From contig AJFK01000108.1 of assembly GCA_000467715.1 (NCBI GenBank), positions 1-64,000 on the forward strand: a stretch of DNA of 64,000 nt. Direction: 5' to 3'. The notes under the pieces were generated by a model. That model worked only from the letters and a program-made list of their open reading frames with translations, ran no database searches and had not been told where the DNA came from. This stretch comes from Hysterium pulicare CBS 123377. Its lineage: Eukaryota; Ascomycota; Dothideomycetes; Hysteriales; Hysteriaceae. The translations under genes and the position numbers were made by a program. Positions 54,458-64,000 of this stretch are shown here, piece after piece (the stretch's first letter is position 1; every line of letters starts with the position of its first letter).

Positions 54458-56186
54458 CTACTCAACAACCTCAACCCCCCTTGCACTGCTCTTCGGGCCC
54501 TGCTCCAGGGAAACCTCCTTATGAATCACATTATTCGGCGAAACATTCAAGTCAGTCTCACGATGACCATCAAGGACCTTGCGATTGTAGACGTTTGCGT
54601 AAACAGGGAAGACCCAAGCAAGGACGTAAAAAGCCGTTGGGATGGCCATTGCGGTATGGAAGTTGCCGGTATGTGTCGCGATTGCGCCGGTCATGGGTGG
54701 AATTGCAGCTCCACCGGAGATGGCAGCGACGAGCATACTGCCGCCAATTTTGGTGTGGCGACCGAGGCCGCGCAGGGCGAGGGTGAAGATTGTTGCGAAG
54801 CATGCCTAATGGATATATGATTAGTATGCTTGGGAAGAGATCCAGCATGTAGATTGGGAGCTGCGCTTACACTTTCGAAACAGAGTACTAATATTAACAA
54901 AGTCACACTTGTGTGTCCACGCGTCAAGGTGGCAGAGAGACCGAATACGAAGCAAAGGCCGAGGTAGACTGCCATAATGTAGCGGGGTTTAAATGTTCTT
55001 ATGGTCATGAGATAGGCAGCGAGAAAACGGTTGAAGGCGTAAAGACCTTGACCAACTGCTAAAAGATCGGCTACGGAGTTTGTCAGCATTACCGTTGAGA
55101 TATAATCTAGGGATTGTGGTGGCCCTTACAAGAGAACGACTTGCTATACCCAACCTCCTCGCAGAAATTCACGAAGTAATTCGCGACAGCGACTTGGGCG
55201 CCGACATAGCAGAACTGACTCCAGACCCCAAGGAACAGGTTATACTGCTTGCGGAATGGCCCAACATCTTGTCCCGCGATATCTTCTTCTTGAAGGTTCA
55301 TGTCTGCATCCGTGACTTCAGGCATAGGTGCGAGGTAGAAAAGGATGATAAGGAGAGCAACAAAGCAGGCGACACCAAGATAGACCCATTGAACGTTCTT
55401 CAATCCCTGCTTGTCATTGACAGTCTTTGCGAAGAACACGCGGGAAGCCAGGAGGGGTGCGACGAAAGATCCGACACCTTGAATCCCTTGAGCAAGATTG
55501 AGTCGAATCTCAGAGTAACGCGGTGGTCCACAAATGGCCAGGAAATTATCAGCGCCTGTCTCAAGTGTGGATAGACCAGCTCCGACCACGAACATGCTAC
55601 CGCAAAATCCGCCGAAGGACTCCTTGACTCCGCTTGGCCAGAACAGGAGACAGCCAACCGTCAGCACGGCCAGACCTGTAGATTGTCAGCATCCCTTTCT
55701 TCACGAATACAACAATCTTTCATGTTGTTGCTGTTGCCCTACTCTACTTGTTAAGGCAGGGATTGGCCGAAGGGTTACCCGGTGTTGGATTTACCCGCCA
55801 ATAGCATCCTCTGAGAAAGTAGACGAAGACTTGGGTACATACCAGTCATAAATGTGACTCTAAAACCATACCGTCGAAGAATCCAACCAGAAATCGTCAA
55901 GGGACAAAGGAAGTAGGCCCCAAAATAGGCAGCAGAGAGGCCAGATGCTTCACTCGCAGAGATGTGTAGCGTCGACTGGAAATGGGAGTTCAATACATCG
56001 AGGAGACCGTAAGCAAATCCCCAAAGAAAGAAGAGGATGGTAACTTCAGTATGGTAAGCAATAGTTCTCATTTAGTCTGAGAAGAGACATACCAAGGCCG
56101 CATGGAATGAGGGATTGTTTAAGCGTAAGACCTGCACCCTCTGTGATGGCTTTGTCGTCGACGACAATTTTGCGCCTGTAACCCAT
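54458..56186 (-). CDS. FHS-family MFS permease (fucose permease-like)
   Basis: Five exons (56186-56093, 56043-55843, 55675-55130, 55070-54871, 54805-54458) give 462 residues and twelve expected spans. Features of the fucose:H+ symporter family are FFLWGFAYGLLDVLNSHFQ in span 1, SGLSAAYFGAYFLCPL in span 2, the GLSTLETGADNFLA stretch in span 4, LNLAQGIQGVGSFVAP in span 5, and GGAAIPPMTGAIA late in the protein. It should import a hexose or deoxyhexose with a proton at the plasma membrane; the sugar is not shown. Intron 2 is unusually long here (167 bases). It opens the putative cluster at the right end of the window. Confidence 0.88.
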
Positions 56187-57299
56187 GATGATCGGTGATT
56201 GATTGAGAACGATAAGACGACTGGTATCTGCAGAATTGGCCAAAAATATGTCCGGATGGCTCTCGTGGATCCAAAGCGACTTATACACACTCTTCCTTCG
56301 TTGCTACTATGCCTGACTCAGTGCAGAACCAACGATAGGAGGTGCTGTCGGTCGATGCAACACCGAACAACCTCTGTGGAGTTGTGCAATGGTCGACGCT
56401 AGACGAACGCCTCACGGAATTGTCGTCTGGATGCAGTCCTGGCCGTCTCGAAGTCGCGTCTGATGCTCTGGGGAGATGTTCAACAGCTGTCCTTCCCCAC
56501 ATCCTGGGTTTGCACTCGGGTTAATAACATGGCGAGTGTCCGGGGTATGGGTCGTAAGTTCATCTAGTCTGCGGAGATCCCAGGCGGAATTTGTTTAGAT
56601 TGATGTTATTGGCAATTCAAGCCGTTGAAGCATGTTAGTCTAGCTGTAGCACAGGGATACTTCCCACATCCTCATGTCCGGAAAGCAAAGGCGTGTTCGA
56701 CCCGTTTTCTGGACGGTTCATGTGCTATGGTAGTCGGTATGGTTGTGCTGTGGTGTTGCGAATCCTGGATTTGGCACCAGCCTCGCCTTCAAGGGATTCA
56801 CCCGGGGCCGAGGTCCTGCGAGTCAGCGTAGCTAGGGCTGGGATAACATGCACCGAAGCACCTTGGAAGTTTGTGAGGAACACGGATTCCTGGCGATTGG
56901 AATCAGAGCATTCCAAAGGGATCTTGGTCTATATATTTACAGTCGAATTTTCCATGTGTTGTGAATACAGAATCTGGTGAAAGGTTGAGTTCTCTAGGTA
57001 GATAGCGGGTAAATAGCTTGCATACATCCACGCGACTTAAATTTGGCACGCATCAGGATTAAATTAACTTGGACGCTTTGATGTTGTTGAAAAGTATTGA
57101 GGCTTTGGTATCGAGTCGAGTAAATATCGGAAGGACATTGATTCGCATGACAGTCATGTGAGATCGTGACGCGTTCGCATCTCTGTCCTACCCTTCGCCA
57201 ACGCAAACATGATCACACCAACATTCATCTCAGCGCTTCTTGAACGCCTTGCCTGCATCTATTACAAAGGCTTTCTTCCCATTGGTTTGTATTGGATAC
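56187..57299. other. 1.1-kb region without a supportable gene
   Basis: It holds the FHS permease promoter (read leftwards) and the 3' flank of the C45 gene. Short frames on both strands overlap and show no domain. Confidence 0.45.
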
Positions 57300-58496
57300 T
57301 TAGATGGTCAAAGTAACGGTTTCCTCCACCTCACACGGTCTTCCCATCCGAACGACAGCGCTTTTGCTCTTCAAATCCATGACGATGTTGAACAAAGTTG
57401 CCGAAGTGCTCTCGCCCTTTTGAGCACGGCAAATGGCGGCTGGGTAATTGGTTTCGTCTTCGAACAATCGACTGAACTCTTCCCAAGAAGGCTGATGCTT
57501 CTCACCTCCTATTTTACTGGACAGATCATCCATCTTCTGCACTCGAAGTGCAGAATCTTTCAGCCACACGGTGTCCACAACTCCTGCATGGTCAACCAGG
57601 AGATGGTTGGCATGAATGACACGATTAAGCTGATCGGGTAGTAGTCTAGCGAACGTCGATGATGAGAATTCCAAGCCGATGGCCGTTGTTGGATCCGCGA
57701 TGAGGATATGCGCTGAGGAAGCCATCCCATGACTTTCCAACTTTTCCACTGCTTCTCCAGTAGACCTACTCTCAAGAACCATTCTCAAACCTAGATGTAC
57801 CGGCAGGTGCGATGCATTTACGCCTTTCACTTTAATGGCATTCAACAAGCATCCTACTCCATTGGAGTTGAAACCAATCTTGCCAATAATTCCGGCTTCA
57901 GTAATTTGCTGTATTGTTGGCTTGCCGGCCTGGGAGATCTTGGTGATTATGAGATTCTCCTTTTGTGGTTCCATCCACTATATATCTCGTCAGTAACGAA
58001 TTTGATGACGCTTCTCGACACTTCGAATTTATCGCCTGCACATTTCACTCACAATCATGAGATAATCGGAATTGACTTACATCCCAGTTCTGTCCAAGAA
58101 AGGCTCTCTTCTCTGTATGCCATGCCAAACTTGTGCAGCCGTCACTGAATTGGCCGAAAGCTATCTCGGTTCGGACGTTCAACGCGACAATGTCCAATAT
58201 GTCCTTTCCAGAGCCATCTGCAACCCCTTGCATTTCCTCATGGTATGCCGGCCAAGTCTGTTTGATGTGCTGCTCGAAGCTGGAAGCTGTCTCTCGAACC
58301 TGCGACCAACTCTGCTTGCTGTTCTTCTGGAAAACGCCGGCATAGAAGTCAATGCTTCGAGCGACATGCACCTTTGCCGCTGTACCATGCTGGTGGCCTA
58401 TCTATGTCTCGTCAGTACCACATTTTCAAATTTCGTGCTTCCTGTCTCCGGGTGGCAAACCTCGTATGGTGTTCCTTTGCAATCCACAACGAGCAT
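57300..58496 (-). CDS. Peptidase C45 family (acyl-CoA:6-APA acyltransferase-like)
   Basis: Three exons (58496-58461, 58401-58081, 57977-57300) give 344 residues, close to Penicillium acyltransferase (penDE product). The start MLVVDCKGTPYEIGHQHG is typical once intron 1 (GTTTGC..TAG) is removed. The autocatalytic nucleophile Cys is in DGCTSLAW, followed by GQNWDW (rebuilt across intron 2), GKIGFNSNGVG and a late FSRLFEDETNYP region. C45 proteins are N-terminal-nucleophile enzymes that cut themselves and hydrolyse or transfer acyl groups on amides. No peroxisomal SKL-type end is present (it ends TLTI), unlike penDE. The gene is head-to-head with a NodB deacetylase gene. Confidence 0.86.
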
Positions 58497-58929
58497 CTTG
58501 AAAGTTTCGATTATGATATTCGATATTCTGAATCTATGCCTCGGCGTGTTTTTCTTATCAATCCACCCTTACTCCACGTCAGTGTCAGTTTTCCTATCGT
58601 ACTCCACAATCATCCATCGTCCACCTATCTTCAGCCAGACGGCAAACGGTGCTATCTCGGCGCAGCCCCTCTGCGCGCATCTCCGTTGTAGATCCTCGTC
58701 ATACCCCGCTCTAACCGCTCGAATGTGGCTGAACAGTTTCCTGTCATAGCTCCTTGCATGGTGGACCCTTTTGGCGCGTAGCTCCGCTGTATTTTTATTG
58801 CGATAGTGATTGCTTGTTTGTGCAATTCCTGCAATTCTTCAGAATCTTTTGGTGACTTCTCATAGAATTGGTCGCAAATAGAAGTCTTTCATTTTGCCTT
58901 CTATACAAGCTGAGAGATAGTTAATCATC
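58497..58929. promoter_or_regulatory. Divergent promoter between C45 and NodB genes
   Basis: This 433-base head-to-head spacer could co-regulate the two amide-active enzymes. No specific site was identified. Confidence 0.45.
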
Positions 58930-60094
58930 ATGCCAAAGCGCGTGCTTGTAGGATATGGAATCGACGTTGACGCCGTGAGCGGATGGTAAGATTGAACCTT
59001 TTTACTGAATCAAACGAACCTTGAAAGCTCCTTGGCCGTCCTTTTCAGTCCTCTTCCAAATCTTACCAGTATTCACAATTGCTAACTCCACGGCAACATT
59101 TAGGATCAATACTCGCGATGGCCGAACTGCAAACCCCACCGACGTCTCGCGAGGCATCTTCGGCGCAACAGTAGGTATCGACAGACTCCTCAAGCTGTGG
59201 GACAAGTACGGCATAAAAACGACATGGTTCGTTCCCGCGCACTCACTAGAGAGCTTTCCCGGGCAGATCAAGAAGGTCATGGATAAGGGGCATGAGATGT
59301 ACGTACCACAATCGCTTCATGGCAGGAAACATCTTGGAAAGTCTAATAAAGGGCAGCGGTCTTCACGGCTACACCCACGAATTCGTCTCCACTCTAAACG
59401 AGCAGCAACAGCGCGACGTCCTATCGAAGTCCATCAAAGTCCTCACGGACTTCACGGGCAAGAAGCCTAAAGGATGGACGGCACCCGCCTGGTCCACTTC
59501 CCCGGAAACAATCAAGCTCTTAGAAGAGCACGGAATCGTGCGTCTCACTTCCCTTACTAACTCTCCCTCCACGCACTCGCAGCATCTAACCCGCTTACCC
59601 AGGAGTACGACCACTCCTTCATGCACCACGACTCGCAACTCTACTACGTCCCCGACCCAAGCCAAAGCACGCTAACAACAACCGACGTCTCCAAACCCGC
59701 CTCCCACTGGATGCACCCCATGAGCTCGCTGATCCCCTCCTCGATCGTCGAAGTCCCCGCAAACTGGCACCTAGACGACTGGCCGCCGTTCCAGCTCTCG
59801 CTCTCGCAACCTAGCACGCACGGCTACGTCGACACGCACGTCATCGAGCGGTTGTGGAAGGAGCAGTTTGATTTCTTGTATCGAGAGTGTCCGGATGATG
59901 GCAGCTTTGTTTTTCCGATTAGTATTCATCCGCAGGTTAGTGGGAAGCCGCAGGTTGTGCTTATGCATGAGCGGTTGATTGAGTATATCAATGGGCATGA
60001 GGGGGTCGAGTGGTGTACGATGGAGCAGATGGTGAAGGAGTTTAAAGAGGGGAAGCTGAGCGGTGTGACGGTTGAGGGAGGTGTCGATTTCTGA
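58930..60094 (+). CDS. NodB/polysaccharide deacetylase-family protein
   Basis: Four exons (58930-58985, 59104-59298, 59357-59537, 59603-60094) give 307 residues. The N-terminus VGYGIDVDAVSGW carries the motif-1 acidic pair, and GHEIGLHGYTHE (rebuilt across intron 2) gives the His-x3-His metal site. PKGWTAPAWSTS and EYDHSFMHHD follow, and FPISIHPQVSGKP holds the late catalytic His. There is no signal peptide, so it is intracellular. The sequence type resembles Helicobacter PgdA/PuuE allantoinase-like members rather than secreted chitin deacetylases, so a small cyclic or linear amide is a plausible substrate. The third intron begins GTGCGT. Confidence 0.88.
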
Positions 60095-60629
60095 TTTTTC
60101 AAGGGGACCTGGAGTGGGGACATGAGCCGATGAGGTTTGTGTGTGTAATTGGAAATAGGGTGTGATTTCATATAACGAGCGAGTTTATTCTATTATTCGG
60201 GAATGTGTTTTCGTGTCCTAGAGCCTCGTGAGCACACTTTCCACTTCCGTATCAAGATATCCACTCACTTTGATGCTCTTCACCGAGTCCGAATTGTCTA
60301 TGAAGCATAGTAGAAACAACCGTCGCAAGACCGCGCACACTTTGTGATTTGAGCAGATTATGATACTCGTATAAGCCAGTAGTTTAAGCGATCAAGTTCT
60401 CAGAAGTAGTCTTTGTTAGATTTTCGAATATGAACGCCTTGCGGACTTGACTAGGTAAAAAGTCATACAGCACGCCATTCGATAAAATTTCCAGCAACCA
60501 AATACAGCAAGTCTCAAACCACAAACCCAGGAGCATCCAGCCGTCCCTACCACCAACCCTCAGACTTCAGAAAATCCTAGCACAGCAAATCAAGCTCCAA
60601 AAAACCCAAAAAACCCTCTCCCCCTCCCC
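60095..60629. other. Convergent intergenic region, 0.5 kb
   Basis: The NodB and 2OG oxygenase genes both end here. No gene was seen. Confidence 0.5.
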
Positions 60630-61817
60630 TCAAGCCTTCGCCTCAAGCACCGTCCCCCCAGCCCCATAACTTTGCAAATACCTCTGCACAATATGCGTCT
60701 CGACCTTCAACGGCCCATAATTCGGCCTCTGGCCCTCAGGCACACACCCTGGAAGAGCCTCGACAACCGTATCCAAAGCGCCATCATTAAAGAAAGCACA
60801 AGAATAGCGATCCGTGTTGGAGAGCGGAGAGATGACGCGGTGCATGGTGCTCTTGTAGCGGTCGTTTGTCCAGCGCTGCATTAGGTCGCCGATGTTGCAG
60901 ACGTAGGCGCCGGCGATGGGCGGCACGGCGTGCCAGGTCGAGGTACGTTTGTGCAGGACTTCGAGACCGCCGACTGGAGAGGGGTGGTGTTAGTGGTATT
61001 GGGTGGAGTTGAGGGAGAGGGGGCTTTCTTACCTGTGTCTTGGAGGAGGAGCGTCATGGCTCCGAAATCGGTGTGGGCGCCGACTCCTCTTGTTCGGCCT
61101 GCGGCATCCTTGGGTGTTGGAGGGTAGTGGTGTGCGCGACAGAGACAGAGGCCTAATTATTCGTTAGATTTTCTTCGGGAAGAAGTTGTCGCAAGGAGAA
61201 CTATATAAGGACACACATACCATCTGGATCGGCAGCAAAGGCGTCGAAGTGAGTCTTTTCTAGTCCCAAGCTCAATGCCATCAACTGGAACATGCTTTTG
61301 CTCAAAGAATGAACCGCCCTGAAAGAGCATTAGCATGGTGAATCCAACAGCTTGGGTTATGTCCCTACCGGAAATAGTCCATGTACGCGTCCTTGAATCC
61401 AGGCACGACGTTCTCTTCCGGCCACTGATTCGGTCCCTGCAAAAACCTCCCAAGCTCTCTCTCCGGACGAATACTGAATCCCTCTTTCTGATCCGGAGTA
61501 GCGCTATCATCCAGCTCATCCAGTTTCTGGCCGCCGATTCTCTCATAGCCCCTATAGCAGGGACTATTGCTCTGGCTAAGTTTCTCTTTCTCGGAAAGAG
61601 GCAGAGCAAAGAAAGATGCGATGGCTGAAAGAAAGCGCTCTTGGACCTCCTTGGGAACAGAGTGTCCAATGACTTGGAGAAAGCCTTGGTTTTCGCATGC
61701 TTCTCGTAGCTCGGCAGCACAGGCTGCTGTTGCTTTTGGGTCGCCGGCTAGATATCCCGATAAGTCGATCACGGGGATGGTGACGGTGGGTTTAGTGTCT
61801 TGTATGATGCTGCCCAT
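60630..61817 (-). CDS. 2-oxoglutarate/Fe(II) oxygenase, isopenicillin-N-synthase-like
   Basis: Four exons (61817-61369, 61318-61221, 61152-61033, 60973-60630) give 336 residues. The N-terminal DIOX_N domain has PVIDLSGYL and GFLQVIGHSVP. The jelly-roll core has Fe ligands His and Asp in GAHTDFGAMTLLLQD, the third His in TMHRVISP, and the 2OG-binding Arg-x-Ser in TDRYSCAFF. It uses 2-oxoglutarate and oxygen to hydroxylate or desaturate a small molecule. The family includes IPNS, gibberellin and flavonoid oxidases and many fungal secondary-metabolism enzymes. Intron 1 begins GTAGGG. Confidence 0.92.
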
Positions 61818-62652
61818 GGTGGACGAAAGAACTGCGGTTGAAAATTGCTAGGAGATATTTCTGAATGGTAGTTCTGGACTGAGCTTGGTTGGAGAGATAA
61901 GAATTCCACGTATGTCTCGTTCTCACGATAGCTAAATATCTTTCTTTCATACGGCTAGACTCTGCAGCTGCATTAGCTTATGCGGGGAAAGTTTTCTTTT
62001 GGGACACAAAGCTATGACTCCCGCGGAGAGGTAGCGGAGGTAGACGCAGTTGTGATACTGGTACAGCATGATCAGCTTACAACGACAGTTTGATACTCAC
62101 TCAAACTCATTCTGTCGGGTTAATGTCGATATTCCGAACCATTAGTGCTCTTCAGCTGCATTTTCTTTTGACTTCCTATCTCATCAGTGCTAAAGCCCTT
62201 ATCACACCCCAACCGTGCTTATGGTGGAGGTCGTTGGCCTGTATCAGACGCAAGATGTTGAATTATATACTGTCTAATTGGTTCATGTGGGACGCCCCCA
62301 GACAAGCTTTGGCGTTCGTTGCAACCGTCGGACGGAGTCGGGCGCAGGAAACGGAGCTGCGCGCACGCCACGTCAACAATTTGTGGAGCCCGCGCAACAC
62401 CATGACAAGTCCGGAAGAGATCATTGTCTTTGAGTCTTGGTTCTAAAGTGTTAGCCGGCAGCCTATTCGGCGCGAACCTCCGTAGTATTGATAGGAGTTT
62501 CGCACTATAGTATGGGGAGTCTTAGTACAAATATCAGACAAACTGTATCCACAGTCCTGGGTAGGCAAAGCTCTTGTTGACGCATTCAACGTCCGTGGAG
62601 CAGCTTATTATTTTGAACTATTGTTACCATTTGTTGGAATTCGACAGCAGCA
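61818..62652. promoter_or_regulatory. Divergent intergenic region, 0.8 kb
   Basis: It lies between the 2OG oxygenase and UNC93-like starts. A 118-codon plus-strand frame at 62090-62446 has no domain and is not called. It may carry both promoters. Confidence 0.4.
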
Positions 62653-64000
62653 ATGGCGATCAAAATACCTGGTCTTCCGGAATTGAGACTGAATTCGCCG
62701 TATTGGCAAAAGTAAACCCTTACACTACCCTGTGGATAGTGCATCAAACGCTAACAGAAGAGTCCAGTGTCATCATGGGCGTCCTTGTGGGCTTGACAGC
62801 TGGGCTGTATGTTGCCCTTAACCTTCTTGGAGCCGGCGGTGGCAAACCCAGCTCTGCGACGATGGTTCAAGTTGTCAACTCAACTCTCTGTGCAGTATGG
62901 CCCAGCTCCAACCAGCTCTCTGATGGATGATACTAACTTGTATAGGTATGGTTTTTTAGTGCGAGTTTTGGCGGTACGGTTCTTAACAAAGTTGGGCCTG
63001 CCATCACCGCCTGTTTGGGTGTCATCGGATATATTATTTACGTCGGAAGCCTGTGGTATTTCGATCAACATGGCAAGATCGGCTTCCCAATCTTCGCAGG
63101 TATCGCCATCGGTGTGAGTATGACCGATTTCGCAAAGTGAAAAGAGACTTCTAACGATCCAAAGCTTTCCGCGGGGTTGATCTTCGTCACCATGGGCTAC
63201 ATCGCCATGTCGTACTCCGAAGAACAAGATCGCGGAAACTATATCACAATGTCCATAAACCTCCAGGCGGTAGGAGCTGTTGTTGGAGGAATCATTCCGC
63301 TCATCATTAATCGGAATTCAGTGAGTACAAAATATCGGATATGATTTCGAAGGATAGCTCCACTAATAAGACAAAAGACCGAATCAGCTGGTGTACCCGC
63401 TCCGGTGTATATTGTCTTCATTGTCATGATGGGCATTGGTGCCATTGCCGCATTTCTTTTGCTACCGCCAGATAAGATCATTCGTGATGACGGAACCCTG
63501 GTTGCCACAATTAAACCACGTAGCTTCCTCGAGGAACTCAAAGCCAACTTGGAGATCTTCAGGGATTGGAAGCTGCTTATGATGGTATGCAACTCCTCTA
63601 TTCCAGTGTTCAGCACTTACTGATAACGTGCAGGTGCCCGCATTTCTTCCTGCTGAATGCTTCCTCGTGTACGGCGGTTCCGTGAATGCGTTCCACAACA
63701 ACCTTCGTACTAGAAGTCTACTCTCGTTCGTCGCTGTTGTTCTTCAGATCCCCGCCGGATACCTCTTACAGCTGGTTCTAGACCATAAGATATGTTAGTC
63801 ATACACTTCGCTCACAGTTCTGAGGTATCTGGTACTAACAGGCTCCTAGGGAAACGAAGAACTCGGGCCCTTCTCGGTCTAGCTGGTGTTGGTATTCCTC
63901 TCATTGGTTTCTGGATTTGGGAGATCATCCGCACACGAAACTACGACCGTTCCAACCCATCCAAGACACCCCTTGACTGGAGTGACGATGATTTTGTGTC
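62653..64000 (+). CDS. UNC93-like MFS transporter (3' end beyond window)
   Basis: Seven exons are visible (62653-62711, 62758-62894, 62946-63113, 63165-63320, 63378-63594, 63634-63793, 63850-64000+). It starts MAIKIPGLPELRLNSPYWQK, leads into span 1 VIMGVLVGLTAGLYVALNLL and the family motif GAGGGKP. Later motifs are SFGGTVLNKVG, FVTMGYIAMSYSEEQDRGNY and ECFLVYGGSVNAF. This is the fungal UNC93/DUF895 branch of MFS, whose substrates are mostly unknown. One intron is only 39 bases (63595-63633). The protein is open at the window edge, so the last spans are missing. It closes the suspected cluster. Confidence 0.86.

Noticed and set aside
62090-62446. 118-codon frame upstream of the UNC93-like gene
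   Set aside because: No homology recognised and no coding signature; more likely promoter.
1-64000. Mobile elements, virus-derived elements, CRISPR, tRNA or rRNA genes
   Set aside because: I looked for terminal repeats, transposase or reverse-transcriptase motifs, spaced repeats and tRNA-like boxes and found nothing convincing by eye.

Overview
The window reads as nuclear DNA of a filamentous ascomycete (Pezizomycotina; the gene complement suggests a leotiomycete-like fungus, which is an inference). About 25 protein genes lie on both strands. Most carry introns of 40-70 bases with GT..AG ends and CTAAC/CTGAC-like branch points, and they sit 0.25-1.7 kb apart. I saw no tRNA or rRNA gene, no CRISPR array, no recognisable transposon and no virus-derived element. 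Exon joins were worked out by eye from reading frame, splice signals and family motifs.

Layout. 0-8 kb: an unresolved left edge, a single-pass membrane protein of a fungal orphan family (minus), and, divergent from it, the most unusual gene here: a predicted trypsin-like serine protease fused in frame to a complete drug-transporter-like MFS protein (3155-7832). 9.5-20 kb: a Clr5/ankyrin/zinc-finger protein, an SDR, a CorA-like GMN membrane protein, a Ser-rich secreted protein and an orphan two-span membrane protein. 20-30 kb: conserved housekeeping-type genes, namely a BAR-SH3 protein, a DUF2439 (Dbl2/Mte1/ZGRF1-N-like) protein, an aldo-keto reductase, a disordered protein and an OST-alpha/TMEM184 protein. 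30-44 kb: a PTR2 peptide transporter, an F-box protein, a 1,642-residue NO VEIN-like GHKL-ATPase/DUF3883 protein and a copper amine oxidase ending in SKL. 44-51 kb: the TORC2 subunit Sin1 head-to-head with a PRCC-family protein, then a SET-domain protein. 51-54 kb: two signal-peptide genes, one with a Lys/Glu repeat and one tiny with a dibasic site.

54-64 kb holds a possible metabolic cluster: FHS-type sugar permease, peptidase-C45 (penicillin acyltransferase-like) enzyme, NodB deacetylase, isopenicillin-N-synthase-like 2OG-Fe(II) oxygenase and an UNC93-like transporter that runs off the right edge. Two enzymes for amide or N-acyl chemistry, an oxygenase and two transporters side by side suggest uptake and breakdown, or modification, of an acylated or amidated small molecule. 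That is an inference from gene content.

The candidate new system is the protease-MFS fusion together with its divergent membrane-protein neighbour.
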